A DNA stretch of 64,000 nt from Agapetus fuscipes (Eukaryota; Arthropoda; Insecta; Trichoptera; Glossosomatidae): assembly GCA_951799405.1 (NCBI GenBank), contig OX637341.1:18777659-18841658 (forward strand), given 5' to 3'. Shown here piece by piece: positions 33,660-45,928 of this stretch. The notes below the pieces were generated by a model, which saw only the letters and a list, made by a program, of their open reading frames with translations, searched no databases and had not been told where the DNA came from. Both the position numbers and the translations under genes were made by a program. Position 1 is the stretch's first letter, and every line of letters begins with the position of its first letter.

Positions 33660-34550
33660 TTAATTAATTGTAATTGAAATACATTATGATATCAGTTAAC
33701 TAACGGTTGAAGCTATTGTCAAATACGCAATATGGTTTTCAAGCTTGTGATGTTTTATTACTGGCATAATACATATAAACAGGCCATCTCTTTCACTGCA
33801 TTGTATTTTAATTTCATTTTTTGTAATTTTCTTCTTTACAATAATTTATAATCTATAAATAAAAATAATTTAATATTAATTTCATGCACGTAAATACAGA
33901 CGTGTTGCTTTAAGTCAGAAAAGCACAATTTTAATGTGAAAAAGTAAAGCTAATCTAGCTGTCAAAGTTCTGGAACAGAATGAGCGCACTTTCCACTCAG
34001 CGTCTGGCACATAGAGCTTTTACATACAGTGGTCCGACTCAAAAGCTCGTGAAAGCTTCTCTCGTTAGCGACGTTTGTAACGGGCGCCCAACGGTCTAAC
34101 GGATCCTTCGCAGGCTGTGCGCGGGTGTAACGACAACCAACGAAAACATAGCCACGTCCCTGCGAAGCCTTCCGATCCGTTAGTATGGCCCCGACGCGCG
34201 TAACGGCGCTACGCTTTCCGTTCCCCCGTTCAGCGAAAGCTCGCGAAAAAGCTCACGCGTATCATGTTTCTTTGTAAGTATTTTTGTGAGTTAATATGTT
34301 ATTGTAATTATTAAGTAAATTATGAAAAATGTGGATGTAGATGAGTTGAAGTTTTAAGTGGAAAAAAACAGGTTTGTCTTTTGAAAGTTTGTAACTTTTT
34401 TTATTTAAGTTTTTTTTTTTTTAAATATGTAAGATGATATTTATTGTTTTTACTGATTCACAAAATATGCCCTCAGATTTAGTTCAGAAACCAATATCAG
34501 ACTTTTTTGAACTTGAAAACAGAAGTACAAATTTAATTTATCTTGACACA
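33660..34550. other. No gene; CpG-rich patch at about 33990-34260
   Basis: The patch has many CG dinucleotides and an imperfect dyad: 'aacggatccttcgcagg' against 'cctgcgaag...gatccgtta'. It may be another inverted-repeat element. The flanks are AT-rich. Confidence 0.45.
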
Positions 34551-34551
34551 A

Positions 34552-35035
34552 CAATTATGAATGAATATTTAGGGCGCCATATACTTCAATCAATATTTAC
34601 AATTTAACAAGGAAAAATATGATTTGGAATTAATTTAAAAAAAAATTAACATTACAAATTTATAAATTGATCTAGTTTTATTTCAAGATGATCAAAAACT
34701 TTATTTCTAGTTAACTTAAACACACACAAAAAGACAAAAAAATCGTGAAAGCTGCAAGATGTCGGTGTAATGGCCGAGGGGGCGAAGTGGGCTGATCTTT
34801 CTAGCGTGCTTGGAATGGAATAACGTTGTTTCGATCCCCGCCTGGGTCGTTTGACCATAACTTTGACCCTGGTTCAACAGATGTTATTGGGTTATCGTTA
34901 ATTAATATTTAAGTCATGAAAATAAACCATAATGAATTATTAATTAATGTTATAAGAACCTGTTTTTGGCCAGGCAGAATATGCTTGTGAATTGCATTCC
35001 TCTTCACAAATCTATTTTTTTTAATTTTTTTTAAA
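34552..35035 (+). mobile_element. SINE E with a 200-bp shared upstream segment, copy 2
   Basis: Same order as 29508-29955. E starts at about 34756 and ends 'cacaaatctatttttttt'. Confidence 0.7.
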
Positions 35036-35475
35036 TGTAAATTTCTGTAACACGTAATTCTTTTTTTTTTCGGATTTTTGTCAAGTAAAATTAAGCCTTT
35101 AAAGCTGTAACGTGTATTATAGTAATGTGACTATACAAATTACATACGCGTCATCTTGACGGAAAAAAAACCTTCAATATGAAATTTTTGCAAAGTGCCA
35201 CTTAGATTTTTTTTCATACATATTGAGTCATCAAAATTTCTTCGTTTTTTTTTGCCTGCAAACGCCTCGTTAAAGTCATACAATATTTCACACAGAGCAA
35301 TATAGGGCAAGCAATAAAAGTAACACGGCTAACGTCGTTTAATATCAAGAATAATGTCGCTCAGTTTTTGTTGTTGTTTTGCTGTGAGGTTTGTGTTTTT
35401 GTTGAAAAAAAAGTGAAATCCAAGTCCTAAAAATTTATGATAATAATGTGCTTTTTCGAACATTACCTAAGTAGT

Positions 35476-35707
35476 TTGGTATGAAGCTGACCACCCATAC
35501 TGTTAAAAAATTGTTCACTTTGCCAATGTCACCCTTGTGTCAGGGAACGTCGGCAAAAGTTGAAGGGCTTATGTTCATTTGAGGTTTGGATTTTATTTGT
35601 AAGTACCTACACATTCAGCATTTGTAAGCGCGAACTACACGTGTTTGTTTGTAGGTATGCATTTGAGAACTTTAAATTAATATAGATATTGCAACCTAGA
35701 TTAAAGC
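35476..35707 (+). repeat. A unit, head truncated
   Basis: From 'gtttggtatgaagctgacca' to 'attgcaacctagatt'. Confidence 0.8.
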
Positions 35708-36162
35708 TTATATAGCCAATTCTATCATTTTTTAAAACCTTTTCCTGCCATTTTTACCGATAATAGATTGTGGACCGACCGTAGAATGACCATTGTGGTT
35801 TGTTTGGCTATAAAAACTCACACTGTGATTTGGTGCTTTTGATGAGAAAGTGAAACCTTTTATCTTTCACAGGTATGGACGCTAGCGTTACGTTTACTAA
35901 TGAATTCGATATTAACAAGTTTAAATATGTATAATCTGGTCTCTCTTCTTCTTTTCCTTTCCCTTATCCCATCATTTGGGGTCGGCCCTCCTTGTTCGAA
36001 GACGCCAAACTTTTCTATCATGTATAATCTAAATATGTACAATCTGGTAGGAAGAAAAAAATATTTAGAGTATAAAAAATACCTTCTCTACCTAATGTAA
36101 TGCACTAATGCATAGAATCGAAAAAACAACAATTGTAATACATTTTGTTCCCTGTGATATAC

Positions 36163-36278
36163 TAAGCTGGTATGAAACTAGCCACCCATATTGTAAAAGT
36201 TAGTTCGCTTTGCCAATGTCACCCTTGTTTCGGAGAAAGTCGGAAAGAGTTGGACGGCTTGAGATTGTTGTGTTATTT
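36163..36278 (+). repeat. A unit, first half, split by a foldback element
   Basis: 'aagctggtatgaaactagcc' to 'cttgagattgttgtgttat'. It resumes at 36376. Confidence 0.7.
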
Positions 36279-36375
36279 CCCAAGTAACCTTTTAGGTTTT
36301 AAAAAGGTTAAAAAAGGTCCCAGAACCTTTTTTAACCTTTTTGTAACCTTTTTAAAACCTAAAAGGTTACTTGGG
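36279..36375. mobile_element. 97-bp foldback element (family N)
   Basis: The inverted arms are cccaagtaaccttttaggtt and its complement at the right end, about 32 bp nearly perfect, with further aaccttttt/aaaaaggtt repeats inside. TTT lies on both sides as a possible short target duplication. It interrupts an A unit. Confidence 0.85.
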
Positions 36376-36478
36376 TTTGTAAGTAAAAATGCAACATGTG
36401 TAAACGTGACTTATTATGAATGAATTATTATGATTAACGATGTTGACATATATTTGCAACTTAGATTTTCGATTATAG
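36376..36478 (+). repeat. A unit, second half
   Basis: 'tttgtaagtaaaaatgcaac' to 'gcaacttagattttcgatta'. Confidence 0.7.
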
Positions 36479-36544
36479 AGTAAAAAAAGTGAATACGTTA
36501 TTGCTTAGATTAAAAAAGAGTATAAAAACAGAGTTTGAACTCAT

Positions 36545-36660
36545 TTATTTATTTTTTTGTTTGCTCAAACGTTTTCGCCTAATGAGACATCTTCAGGAGC
36601 AGAATGGTTCTCTGTGACTTTCACTGTGTAAATAGATTTACTCTTAAAAATAAAATAAAA
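36545..36660 (+). mobile_element. Penelope-like foldback fragment
   Basis: An inverted arm with the hammerhead-like motif in complement (36573-36596) is followed directly by the 3' tail 'gactttcactgtgtaaatag'. One arm is missing and no clear target duplication is seen. Confidence 0.6.
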
Positions 36661-36669
36661 TAGTTTTCA

Positions 36670-37290
36670 GTAATTTGTGTATTTACAAGAAACATAATGC
36701 GTCGTCAAAATTGTAAATTTTTAATTGATGATCACTTGTTAACCTTTCGTTTTTAAATATTGAAAATAATTTGTACTTGGTTACTCATAAATACAAATTA
36801 TTTTTAATATATGTAAAATGTATATTTTATTTTAATATTAGCGTTGGTTTAAGTCTTTGACATGTTTATAAAGGTACTACCAATTTTAATTATTTCAAAT
36901 ACAAAGTAAAAAAAAAACATTTACCGGATCAAGAAAAAATTGTAATTAAAATAAAAATCTTTATATAATATATCGGTTCCTCATTTTCTTAGAAGCAGAC
37001 TTTTCAATATTCATGAAAACACCTTTTATTTTTACTTTTGACCTTCAAAATATATAATTAAACAAGGAAAGTTATTCAGGTTTGTAAAAAATACGTGAAT
37101 TTCATTAAAAAAGAGATATAAGCGGTCTTAAGACTTACTTTTACCTGATAGGATTTAAACATTTTTTGGTTCATGATGGTTATTAGAAAGCGTAGAAGGC
37201 TCATGCTTTTTGACAGTTTTTTTACATATTTTGCAAAAAGTGTCTTATAAGATTACAGAAATTATAACTGGTTTTTGAAAAAAGTTAGTA
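36670..37290. other. No gene seen
   Basis: Very AT-rich with no recognised repeat. Confidence 0.5.
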
Positions 37291-37294
37291 AAAA

Positions 37295-37525
37295 GGTAGA
37301 ACGCTTGCATTTCATGACGAGAGGTAGGGTTCGATCCCCTCAGTATGTGTTCGAAATAATTTCCCGTTTCGGTGTTTGTTTCAAGCCCAAAATAAAATAC
37401 CAGTAAGGTTTAGCCATCACAAGACATAAAAACCAGCCCCCTCGGGAGCTTTAAGTCCCCCACTTCAACTGACGTGGTTGGCGGACGACTGGCACCCTTA
37501 CCTGTAAAATAAATATATCCCAATC
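37295..37525 (+). mobile_element. SINE C, first part, split by an A unit
   Basis: The tRNA-like head ('aaaaaggtagaacgcttgca', 'gggttcgatcccct') and body run to 'cttacctgtaaaataaat'. It continues at 37748-37815. Confidence 0.75.
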
Positions 37526-37532
37526 ATCACAT

Positions 37533-37747
37533 TATTCCTTGACTTAAAATCGTTCACTTTACCAATGTCACCTCTGTGTCAGGGAAGGTCGGCAAAAGTT
37601 GTAGGGCTTCTGTTTATTTGAGGTTTGGATTTTATTTGTAAGGACACATTCAGCATCTGTAAGCGCGAACTACACGTGTTGGTTTGTGGGCATGCATTTG
37701 AGAACTTTAAATGAATATATCCTTGCAACTTAGATTATAGATTATAT
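37533..37747 (+). repeat. A unit inserted into SINE C
   Basis: It starts 'attccttgact' with about 25 bases of the head deleted, and ends 'cttagattatagattatata'. Confidence 0.8.
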
Positions 37748-37815
37748 AGACCGCATGCGACGCCTTGGTGGATAACGTGGCTAAAAGTTGCACTGTATGT
37801 ATAGCTTAATTGCGT
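37748..37815 (+). repeat. SINE C, 3' remainder
   Basis: 'accgcatgcgacgccttggt' to 'tatagcttaattgcgtagcg'. Confidence 0.75.
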
Positions 37816-38112
37816 AGCGACATCAATGTATCGATTACTGCAAGTATTTTTTTCAACGAGCATGCTTTAAGACGTATTGGAAAAGTTTTTCAACAAAGAA
37901 TTTTGAGACGTCGAGTATCCAAAGTACAAAATTAAAGTTTAATTCTAACATAGCGTTTTACCAAAAATACATCGAAATTTAAACGCTCAACAAAGGTTCT
38001 GTACTGCTTTTCTCATTTATTTAATTAAACGATGTTGTTTAGTGTAAACGTAAAGTTTGATTCGTTGAGCCAAGTCTATGCTATTGTTTGCGATACTATT
38101 GAAAGCTCTGTA

Positions 38113-38349
38113 CCCTTAGTACGAGTTGCAAAACTTAAGTAATGTAAAGTTTACGGCAATTATTTAAGAGTGATTTCCCCTTAAAATCTGCCGTTTTTGT
38201 TTGTTTGAACATGATTTTCTTGATCACTGTGACTCTTTTGCTAAGACCATTAAATGTTAGAAACAAAAACGGCAGATTTTGGGAGAAATCACTCTTTAAT
38301 ATTTTCCGTACACTTTACTTTTCTCAAGTTTTGCAACTCGTACTAAGGG
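38113..38349. mobile_element. Family G element with TA target duplication
   Basis: The ends are cccttagtacgagttgcaaa and its complement, with TA on both sides (38111-38112 and 38350-38351). TA targets point to the Tc1/mariner group. No transposase is present. Confidence 0.88.
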
Positions 38350-38607
38350 TACAGAAAACTTGAAACTCTAGCAAATTTTAAATTCTTTCGCGTAAATAAA
38401 ATAATTTGAAAGAATCAACAGTTTTGTTAACTTGTTTACAGACTTGAGCGAAAACAAATAAATGAAGAATAATAAAGAGCATAAGTTTACAATTGAAAAG
38501 TAAAACAAAACCTTTATTCATTGTTTTCTTTAGAAAATATGTTTTAATTATCATGATAAAATTGAGGGCATCGTTCCAGCTTGTGTTTTAGTCCAAAAAT
38601 TAGAAAA

Positions 38608-38795
38608 TGATCCTGACTTATTGGTTGGTATGAGGCTGAACCCCAAAGCTTTATTACAAACTTGGTTCACTTTTACCAATGTCAGAATTCAGGAAAAGGC
38701 AGCAGAAGTTGAAAAAGTTTATGTTCATGTGAGGTTTGGTTTGTTTTTGATGTACACATGCAGCATATCTTTGCCACTTAGATTATATATCATAG
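38608..38795 (+). repeat. A unit, decayed
   Basis: 'tgacttattggttggtatga' to 'tttgccacttagattatata', with internal deletions. Confidence 0.65.
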
Positions 38796-38825
38796 TTCAA
38801 ATTGTTGGTTGGTAATATTTCTATA

Positions 38826-39123
38826 ATAATAATATTAGGATGATTTATTTGGTGAGCGCTGTTTTTGTGTGTATCACACCTCAAGAGCCCTCTGCGAGCT
38901 TGATCGTCGCTGAAGAAAGCGCCAATTCTCTAGCAAGACCCAGTTGTTGTAAGGTTGGATGGACCTTTTAGTGACCGGTCTTTGGTAAAGGTTTATGAGT
39001 TTTTCAACTCAGCAAAGAGCACATTCGAAATATAAATGGTATACTTTTGTGCTCTGCCGGGATTCGAATCCACAACCTTCCATTTACGAGTCCGAAGTGC
39101 TGCCACTGGACTACGGACCAGTC
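38826..39123 (-). mobile_element. SINE D with alternative 3' tail
   Basis: The D head is on the minus strand ('ctggactacggaccagtc' end, B-box complement 'gggattcgaatcc'). The 3' side, instead of C or the LINE tail, is 'gagcgctgtttttgtgtgta' plus 'tcacacctcaagag'. The copy at 45929 has the same tail. Confidence 0.75.
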
Positions 39124-39474
39124 CAAGGTCCTATATTACATGTCATCAGCTAAGTTTGTAGGTTCTGTTGAAAATATAAAAGGCTAGGGTTCGATTATTG
39201 CAAGGATTCAGGTTTATCATTTTTCTTCTGATAAAAGATAGCGGCCATGTTTATTTGGCCTTCACAATAAATAAGAACGTACTATCACGTTAGCAATGTA
39301 AACCTCATATCAAGTTCAGAAGTTAACATAATCTATCTGGCCCCCTTACCTTTAAAAATAAAAAGGTACCGCTCACCAAATTGTTGAAAAACCTTCAATT
39401 TTGTTTATCAAAAACACAAAATCCCTGTGTAAAGATATTTAAAGCAAAATTAAATTATAGCCCATAATTGTTTT

Positions 39475-39560
39475 TAATCTTAGTTGCAAAGTCATATTCA
39501 AATTTACGATTAACATTCAATGTTTATCCACAAACAGAAGCGTGTTAGTTCACGCGAACA
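39475..39560 (-). repeat. A unit tail half
   Basis: 'ttaatcttagttgcaaagtc' to 'gcgtgttagttcacgcgaac'. Confidence 0.6.
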
Positions 39561-39604
39561 TAATTATTATGCAGCAAGTATATTAACAAAATCTCTAAAC
39601 TTTA

Positions 39605-39935
39605 ATCTAAATCTAAATCTAAAGTCGCAAAGATATGTATCATTTGAGATTCATATTAAAAGCATTCCCACAAGCAGATACGCATAATTTCGCGCTCACA
39701 CATGCCGCGTGTGGACCTACAATGTAAAAACCCAATCTCAAATGAACATAATCCCTGCAACTCTTGCCGACATTCCCTGAAAAAGGGGTGACATTGGCAA
39801 AGTGAACCATTTTTTACAGTACCTATGGGTGTTCAACCTCATACCAACCTATAAGTCAAGGAATCATAAGCTCAATTCTCAAATAATCATAAACTCGCAA
39901 CTTTTGCCGCCCTCTCGTGAAACAGAGGTCACATT
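39605..39935 (-). repeat. A unit, complete, with a second fragment behind it
   Basis: The full unit runs from '(ctaaat)n ctaaagtcgcaaag' to 'ataagtcaaggaatc' (39866). 39880-39935 repeats 'cgcaacttttgccgccctct'. Confidence 0.8.
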
Positions 39936-40393
39936 GATAGCGATCGCTCTTTTTCGATGAAAAAACAGTTAGAGAGAATGTTATGAATAAAATACTGTTT
40001 TAAAACAGCCTTTCAATTCAGTTTCTCGTTTAAAAACAAAATGACACAAAAAAAACATAATTCGAATGACAAGTGTTTATTTTGGTTTTGAAATTTTTTC
40101 CCCGAGTCAACAAATTTCTTCATCGTAGTTTTCCGTAAATAAATAAAGCATTATTTTTCAGCCCTGGCTAAAACAACATTTCATTTTTAAAGACAGCTAC
40201 ATCAAGTCCTCGGGATAGTTTGATAAAAAAAATAGTGGAAAATAGTGGAAAAGGCGCTTTTTCCTAGTCCTTTATTTTTTTATTATATCCAAACATCAAA
40301 CCTAATAAAGTGAGACGTGAGTCACTATGTTAGAAAACACAGCGTCCATTTTGTCACATAAAGCAATAAAGCGTCGGAAGGAATTTGAGTAGT

Positions 40394-40611
40394 CGTCCCT
40401 CGAGTGCTTGTTTGGTTTATCTGCCATTTGATTCAAAGATGACCTTTCAATGAAATTGTCTTAAGGATCACATTCTACACAATCTGAGCTAGGAAAAAAA
40501 CGAAAAACCCGATAGGGTGAGAGTTAAATATTTTTAAATTAAAAAAATCTCAACATTTCTCATGTAAAATTACCTTTGATGGGCATTAGACAAACAAGCA
40601 CTTAGAGGACG
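40394..40611. mobile_element. Family F element with perfect 4-bp target duplication
   Basis: The ends are cgtccctcgagtgcttgttt and aaacaagcacttagaggacg. TAGT lies on both sides (40390-40393 and 40612-40615). Confidence 0.9.
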
Positions 40612-40654
40612 TAGTGTCAGTAATAGTTTCATCGTCATCATCTTCATCAATTTA

Positions 40655-40830
40655 TAAAGCGTAACTCAGCTGCACATAAAGAACAACTTCTTGCCGCCTT
40701 GTCCCCAAAGCATGAGGGGATCTATTGATTTTCACTGGTAATGGGGTCGGACTTACACCAACCACTTCAGTAGTTGGAGGCCAACCTCGGTGGGAATTGA
40801 AACCTAGCTCCTGGGCTTAATTCCAGCGGA
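40655..40830 (-). repeat. SINE C 3' part, decayed
   Basis: 'gtaactcagctgcacataaa', 'acaacttcttgccgccttgt', 'accaaccacttcag'. Confidence 0.6.
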
Positions 40831-40884
40831 GCAAAAATAAACATTTGTTTTAAAATATGCTTTTGTTGTGTTAAAAATATCAAC

Positions 40885-41033
40885 TACCTTTACCGAAGAT
40901 CCATCCAGCGTTGAAAGAACTTTTTTTTAAGTCGAAGAGTAAATATTGTTTTTTTTAGCGCTTCTCCCGAAACTTAACTTACAATCTTCCGTTTTTGAAT
41001 CCGTAGCGTTAGCCACTAGTCTACAGACCAGTA
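40885..41033 (-). repeat. SINE D head, decayed
   Basis: 'gatccatccagcgttgaaag' and 'gccactagtctacagaccag' on the minus strand. Confidence 0.5.
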
Positions 41034-41034
41034 T

Positions 41035-42555
41035 GCGTGTGTCAAATATTTACCGTAAATATGAAAATAAATTAAATGGTTAAAATTGCAGATTTAATAT
41101 TTTTGTGGAGATCTTCAGTTTAAAATCTCTTTTAGAAATCTAGCTTGTTAAGTTCTTCAACAAATGGCAGAAAAAACGATTGAAAATGTTGATGTAACTC
41201 GTAAAAAATATGTGTAGGTACAGTTGAAAAAAATAAAAATTAAATATACATGTTAAAAATATACTAAATTAGAATAACAGTTTCAGCCACCATTTCAAAG
41301 TGTTTTCTAAGAGTCATAAACTTCATGAAAACTGGTATATTAAGTATTTTAATGCACTTTTATGCTTTTAATGATAAACATTAAAAAAAAAACTAAGCTG
41401 TATAGTAAAAACTTTCGAACAAAAGTAGTAACTTAGTGAATGCAAGTTGAGTGGTTCGTTAGGTAAAGAGACTACTTTGTAGCCCCAACAGACGGGGACA
41501 GTGGTAAGTGGTCAGCAGTTAGTGGCAAGTGGTACGTGGTGCCTAGAACCTACATAGGTACATGTTTTCATCATAATTAGCCGTTGCAGCTTTTAACATC
41601 TTCAAAAAGTTGACTTCACCTATCCCTCTCGAGGTCGGGACATTTTTGGATTTGGAACATTTTTCTCGGCGAGCAAACGTCAGTGTTGTGTGGGATTGCT
41701 GTCTTTAGCGACCAATTACAAAATAATTTTATGAATTTTCCTTAGCAAACCGGCTGGTGAATGACACAATATTGGCAATGCCGATTCACGTGCGGACTTC
41801 ATTGGTTACACTTAGAGATCGTTAGTTTTCTTCTACCTCATTGTTTCATTTCGACTTTGGCTTTCCGACATTTTTTCTGCCACTGAGTTCTGTAGTCTGG
41901 ATCTTTGATCGTGTAATACTTATACTATTCATATGAAAAAAGTACAATTAAGATAAGAAAACTGTCTACAATTTTTATCACGTAAATATCAATGTGCAAT
42001 ACAAAAAAACACGGATAACTTGAGCATACACGATGAGTTAGAAATGAAAAATGTTTTTTTTAGTGCAAACTTATTTAAATTGATGATTCACCAAAACATT
42101 CATTTTGTTCATTTTTTTTTATAAAAACGGTCTTTGAATGAAATATTTTTTTCTCGTGTCGTATAATAAAAACAACATATTACTAACTTCAAAAACAGTA
42201 TGAAATTCATATTAACTTACAGACTTTATCAGCAACTATCTACTGTCCCGGTGTGGACTGATTCTGCGATACTTTACTGCATTTTTGAGATACTTTATAA
42301 GTTGCATCGCTTAACATTTTTGCAGTGTTCTTTTTGCGCGCTTGCAACTTGTTCACTTTGCCTTTGACCGGCTGAAATTTAATTACTCCAATTCTACGAG
42401 GAGATTATTTTCAATTAGGATTTTCACATAAAAACCACGATACGTACACGGTACTGAAAAAAATACTTTAAAAGAAGCTGGTCATTAGAAAATCACTTAA
42501 CGTTTTTTTTTCCTATTTTTGTTTTTTTTATCAAAATTTTTTTTTTCAAAAATCT
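41035..42555. other. No gene seen
   Basis: AT-rich. A short gtggtaagtggtca-like repeat lies near 41500-41540. No coding evidence. Confidence 0.5.
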
Positions 42556-42559
42556 TCCA

Positions 42560-42625
42560 ATCAGTAGCTCAGTAGATAAAAAAACTAACGTTCAAAGGTT
42601 ATATCCCTACAAAGGGTATCAAAAA
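42560..42625 (+). repeat. tRNA-like SINE head fragment
   Basis: 'cagtagctcagtagataaa' and 'caaaggttatatccct' are degraded A- and B-box regions. Confidence 0.45.
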
Positions 42626-42726
42626 TATTGTAACCTCTCATTTTAATCCTTATTTCATATAGTGAATTAGGTTTACTTGCCTTCTTATATAGTGAGGGAG
42701 CAGAAAACCCGTACTTTATGTATGTA

Positions 42727-42925
42727 AAAAACGCAACTAAGCTACACATATAGTGTAACTTCTTGCCTGCGTTATCCCCAAAGGGTCGCATGTGGTGATT
42801 CGAGACCTAATTATTTTTTCTGGTAAGAGGGCCGGCCTCACACCAACCACTTTCAGTTGAAGTGGGGATTTTCCAGCTCACTAGGGGCTGGTTCTCATTT
42901 GTTCTGAAGGCTCACTACACTTTGG
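42727..42925 (-). mobile_element. SINE C, 3' two thirds
   Basis: 'aacgcaactaagctacacat', 'gccggcctcacaccaaccac', ending near 'ttctgaaggctcactacac' without the head. Confidence 0.75.
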
Positions 42926-43089
42926 GATGTAAAATGATTGGTAAAAGGCTGACTTCTCTACCATTGAAAATAAACACGTTTCCCTCACCGCACGCAACTG
43001 ATTAAGGAATTGCTCTATGAATGACATGAATAAGTATACATAGAAAGTAGGTATTGCAGAACTATCAGTAGGTTTGACATTTCTTTTTG

Positions 43090-43185
43090 GAAGCGCGAAG
43101 CACCGAAGATCGGTAATATTAGTATGAAGACCTGTCAATCCAAGATGGCCGTAAATGAACAGCTGATTAGTCGTCATAAAAATAT
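43090..43185 (-). repeat. Family M fragment
   Basis: 'gtatgaagacctgtcaatcc' and 'aagatggccgtaaatgaaca' match the inner part of 13279-13528 in reverse. Confidence 0.65.
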
Positions 43186-43199
43186 TACTGATATTTGGT

Positions 43200-45060
43200 A
43201 GGTAAAGATTACCATTGTGATGAAACTTCCAGTCCAGGACAGGAGTAACTTGAGGAGTTTGGAAGTGGCCTTTGTTTAATAGTAGACTCGGAATGCCGAA
43301 AGATGAAGAATATTGTTTGAATTTTATGAAATACCCGTCCTAAACCACATTTTCCACTATCTACTTTTTAACTTTTAATTTTGTTTTGTCTACTTTTCTT
43401 ACATATTTTTTTTATTATTATTAACGACAAAACGACGTAAAGAAAAATGATAAATGTGGGAGTTTTCATATTAAAGACGTTCAGCTTTCTTTGCGGTTTA
43501 TAATTGAAAAATAAAGCAACAAAAATGTTTGAAATGAATGTGCGAAGATTGACGTCGAAGATTAATGACTGGTCGGTTGAATGCCTCGCCCGAGAATTCT
43601 GAGAAAGCCCGCTTTTCCTGCCGCTCGATACAGAAATGACACTCAAGCTTTAGCTACTGAACGACTTAGAGTATAAAAAGCATTAAGTACAAGAAAGCTT
43701 TCTAGAATTAAAAAAAAAGAAATGTAATTGAAGACCATTTTATTGTTATAGCTTATGACAGTAACTATAAGAAAATATTTTTCTGAATCCTAAATGTATA
43801 CGACTATTTATGAGTGGTGGCAAAAATCTTATGTTTTTTTACGCATTTGATTAAAAAAAACATGGAAAATAAAGTTGTCATTTTTAATACAGCTTTATTT
43901 TTGAATTGCGGTGATAATGATCTAGCTTAAGAGACAAGAGCTTTAAATGTATTAATTGAATACAAAGGTACAAAATCGATATCATAAATTGTTTTGTACA
44001 ACAATATAGGTAAGGGTTATAACAGTTCTAAAGTACGAGTATATCCGAAGCAGAAACGAGTGGCATACAAGAACTGGGGGCGTTGCAAATTTAGTCTAAG
44101 CCCCGCCCCCTGAAAGTTGTCAACACAACCGGCAGCTATAAGCCACGTTAGTGACGCTTTAAAATCAGTCGTCAAAGATGCTCCGTAGGAGACACACAGT
44201 CAGCGAGGCATGTTGTTTGAAGTATAAATACATAAGGATAAGGACAGTAACATAGTAAGAAAGCCTTGACTAATTTTATGTATTGCAACTAAAGTTCAAA
44301 GTAAATGACCCGTGGCTTGAACATCACTTTTGCACGTTCTTTATGTTCATCACACGTTTCAGGTATTTGCTGTTCCTTATCCTTTGCAGATTCTGATTTT
44401 GTAAGTCTCACATGTTACAATAATCTACCTTTTATTGATGTTTAAAGCCTACAAACATTTTTAAATTGCATTCCACCATCCATTTAAAATGTATTGCAGT
44501 CCGCGCGTAAAGTTTTAATCCAATTTAACTTCCTTAACTTTTCGATACGTTAAAAAATACATGTTTGACAAACGTTCGTTAGAGACGCTACAATCCAGTA
44601 TATCCGTATATTTGGCAATAGTTTGCAGTTTAAGTTGTGTAAAAACTACAGAGTTTATTCTACTTTTTCAACTTGCATCCTCCTCATTAGCATATTTGAG
44701 CCGCTCTTTGGGAACGCCGTCCTTTTTAGTTGGCAAGTATTTTCACCATGAGCTCCGTCCATCTGCTAAGGCTTCATAGTTTGGTGGATATGAAAGTTTA
44801 GTTTGTGTTTTGTCGGTTAGAGGGCAATGGTATGCAAAAACTTTCCCCCCGGCTTTCATCAATCACTTTTGGTTCGTTTCCCGGCTACGACATAAAGCAT
44901 GCCGAGCACACAAAAAAGGCTTAATGTTGTGTACTCTCTATGGTGATAATATTATTATTTAATCTACGGTTTCACAACACGTGTTTTCCCAGAAATACCA
45001 ACATTATGAAATATTTTGTACATTTTTCCTGGATTTTTCTTGTAAATTGTTAATTTATGT
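43200..45060. other. No gene seen
   Basis: Somewhat GC-richer at 44080-44200 and 44560-44900, with open frames up to 72 codons, but no family, splice pattern or repeat was recognised. Confidence 0.45.
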
Positions 45061-45064
45061 ACAG

Positions 45065-45830
45065 GGAAATCTAAATCTTAATCTAAATCTAAGCTACAAA
45101 GATATGTATCATTTGAGATTCATATTAAATGCATTCCCACAGCAGACATGCATAATTTCACACATGCTGCATGTGGACCTACAATATAAAAATCCTAATC
45201 TCAAATGAACATAAGCCCTGCAACACTTGCCGACCTTCCCTGAAGCAGGGGTGACATTGGCAAAGTGAACCATTTTTTACAGTATGGGTGGTCAGCCGCA
45301 TACCAACCTATCAGTTAAGGAGAACAAGCAATTAATACAATCAAATATATAAAACAAATAAATTCTAAGCAATTAAACAGTAAGAAATTAAAAAACTACA
45401 ACACATATTTTTTAAATTTAAAAGCCACAGCTTTAACCGCCAGTATTACAGATCAACCGCCATTTCTTTCGATCCTTGAATACTTCTTTCATTTCATCCA
45501 GAGCCATAACCTTTTTCATACAAGCTCTCCTTTTATTATGACTCTGGATATCCCATTCATTCGCTATTTCGAAAATTTAGTCCATCCATACCTTTCTTGG
45601 TCTTCCTCTTCCACGACATCCATCAATTCTCGCAGGATATACTTTCTTCGTCAGTCTTTCCTCATTCATTCTCTCTAAATGTCCAAACCATCTAAGCATA
45701 CTTCTTTTAATCTTTACTTTCACACTTTCTCTCACACCACATTCCTCTCTAACAAAATCATTCCTTACCCTATCACTCCGTCTTTTCCCAATTATACTTC
45801 TTAAGAAATGCTCATCAATATTAGGTCAAC
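45065..45830 (-). pseudogene. 5'-truncated RTE-like copy with internal stop
   Basis: From the right on the minus strand, the reverse transcriptase end reads IGKKRSDRVRNDFVREECG, RWFGHLERMNEERLTKK and GRGRPRKVWMD and is then cut by TAA (where the 8411 copy has a Gln codon). MKKVMALDEMKEVFKDRKKW, UTR and an A unit with tail at 45065 follow. Confidence 0.8.
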
Positions 45831-45928
45831 AGAACTAAATGGGCCTTTTTAGGGCTGAATCCAGGATTTTCTTTCACTCTCGCCTATTCATAGCTTTTGC
45901 TTTTCATCTAGATATTGTCACCTTATAA

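Noticed and set aside
44561..44779. Possible exon in a GC-richer region
   Set aside because: No recognised domain, weak splice signals and no repeat relation. Recorded only as unassigned sequence.
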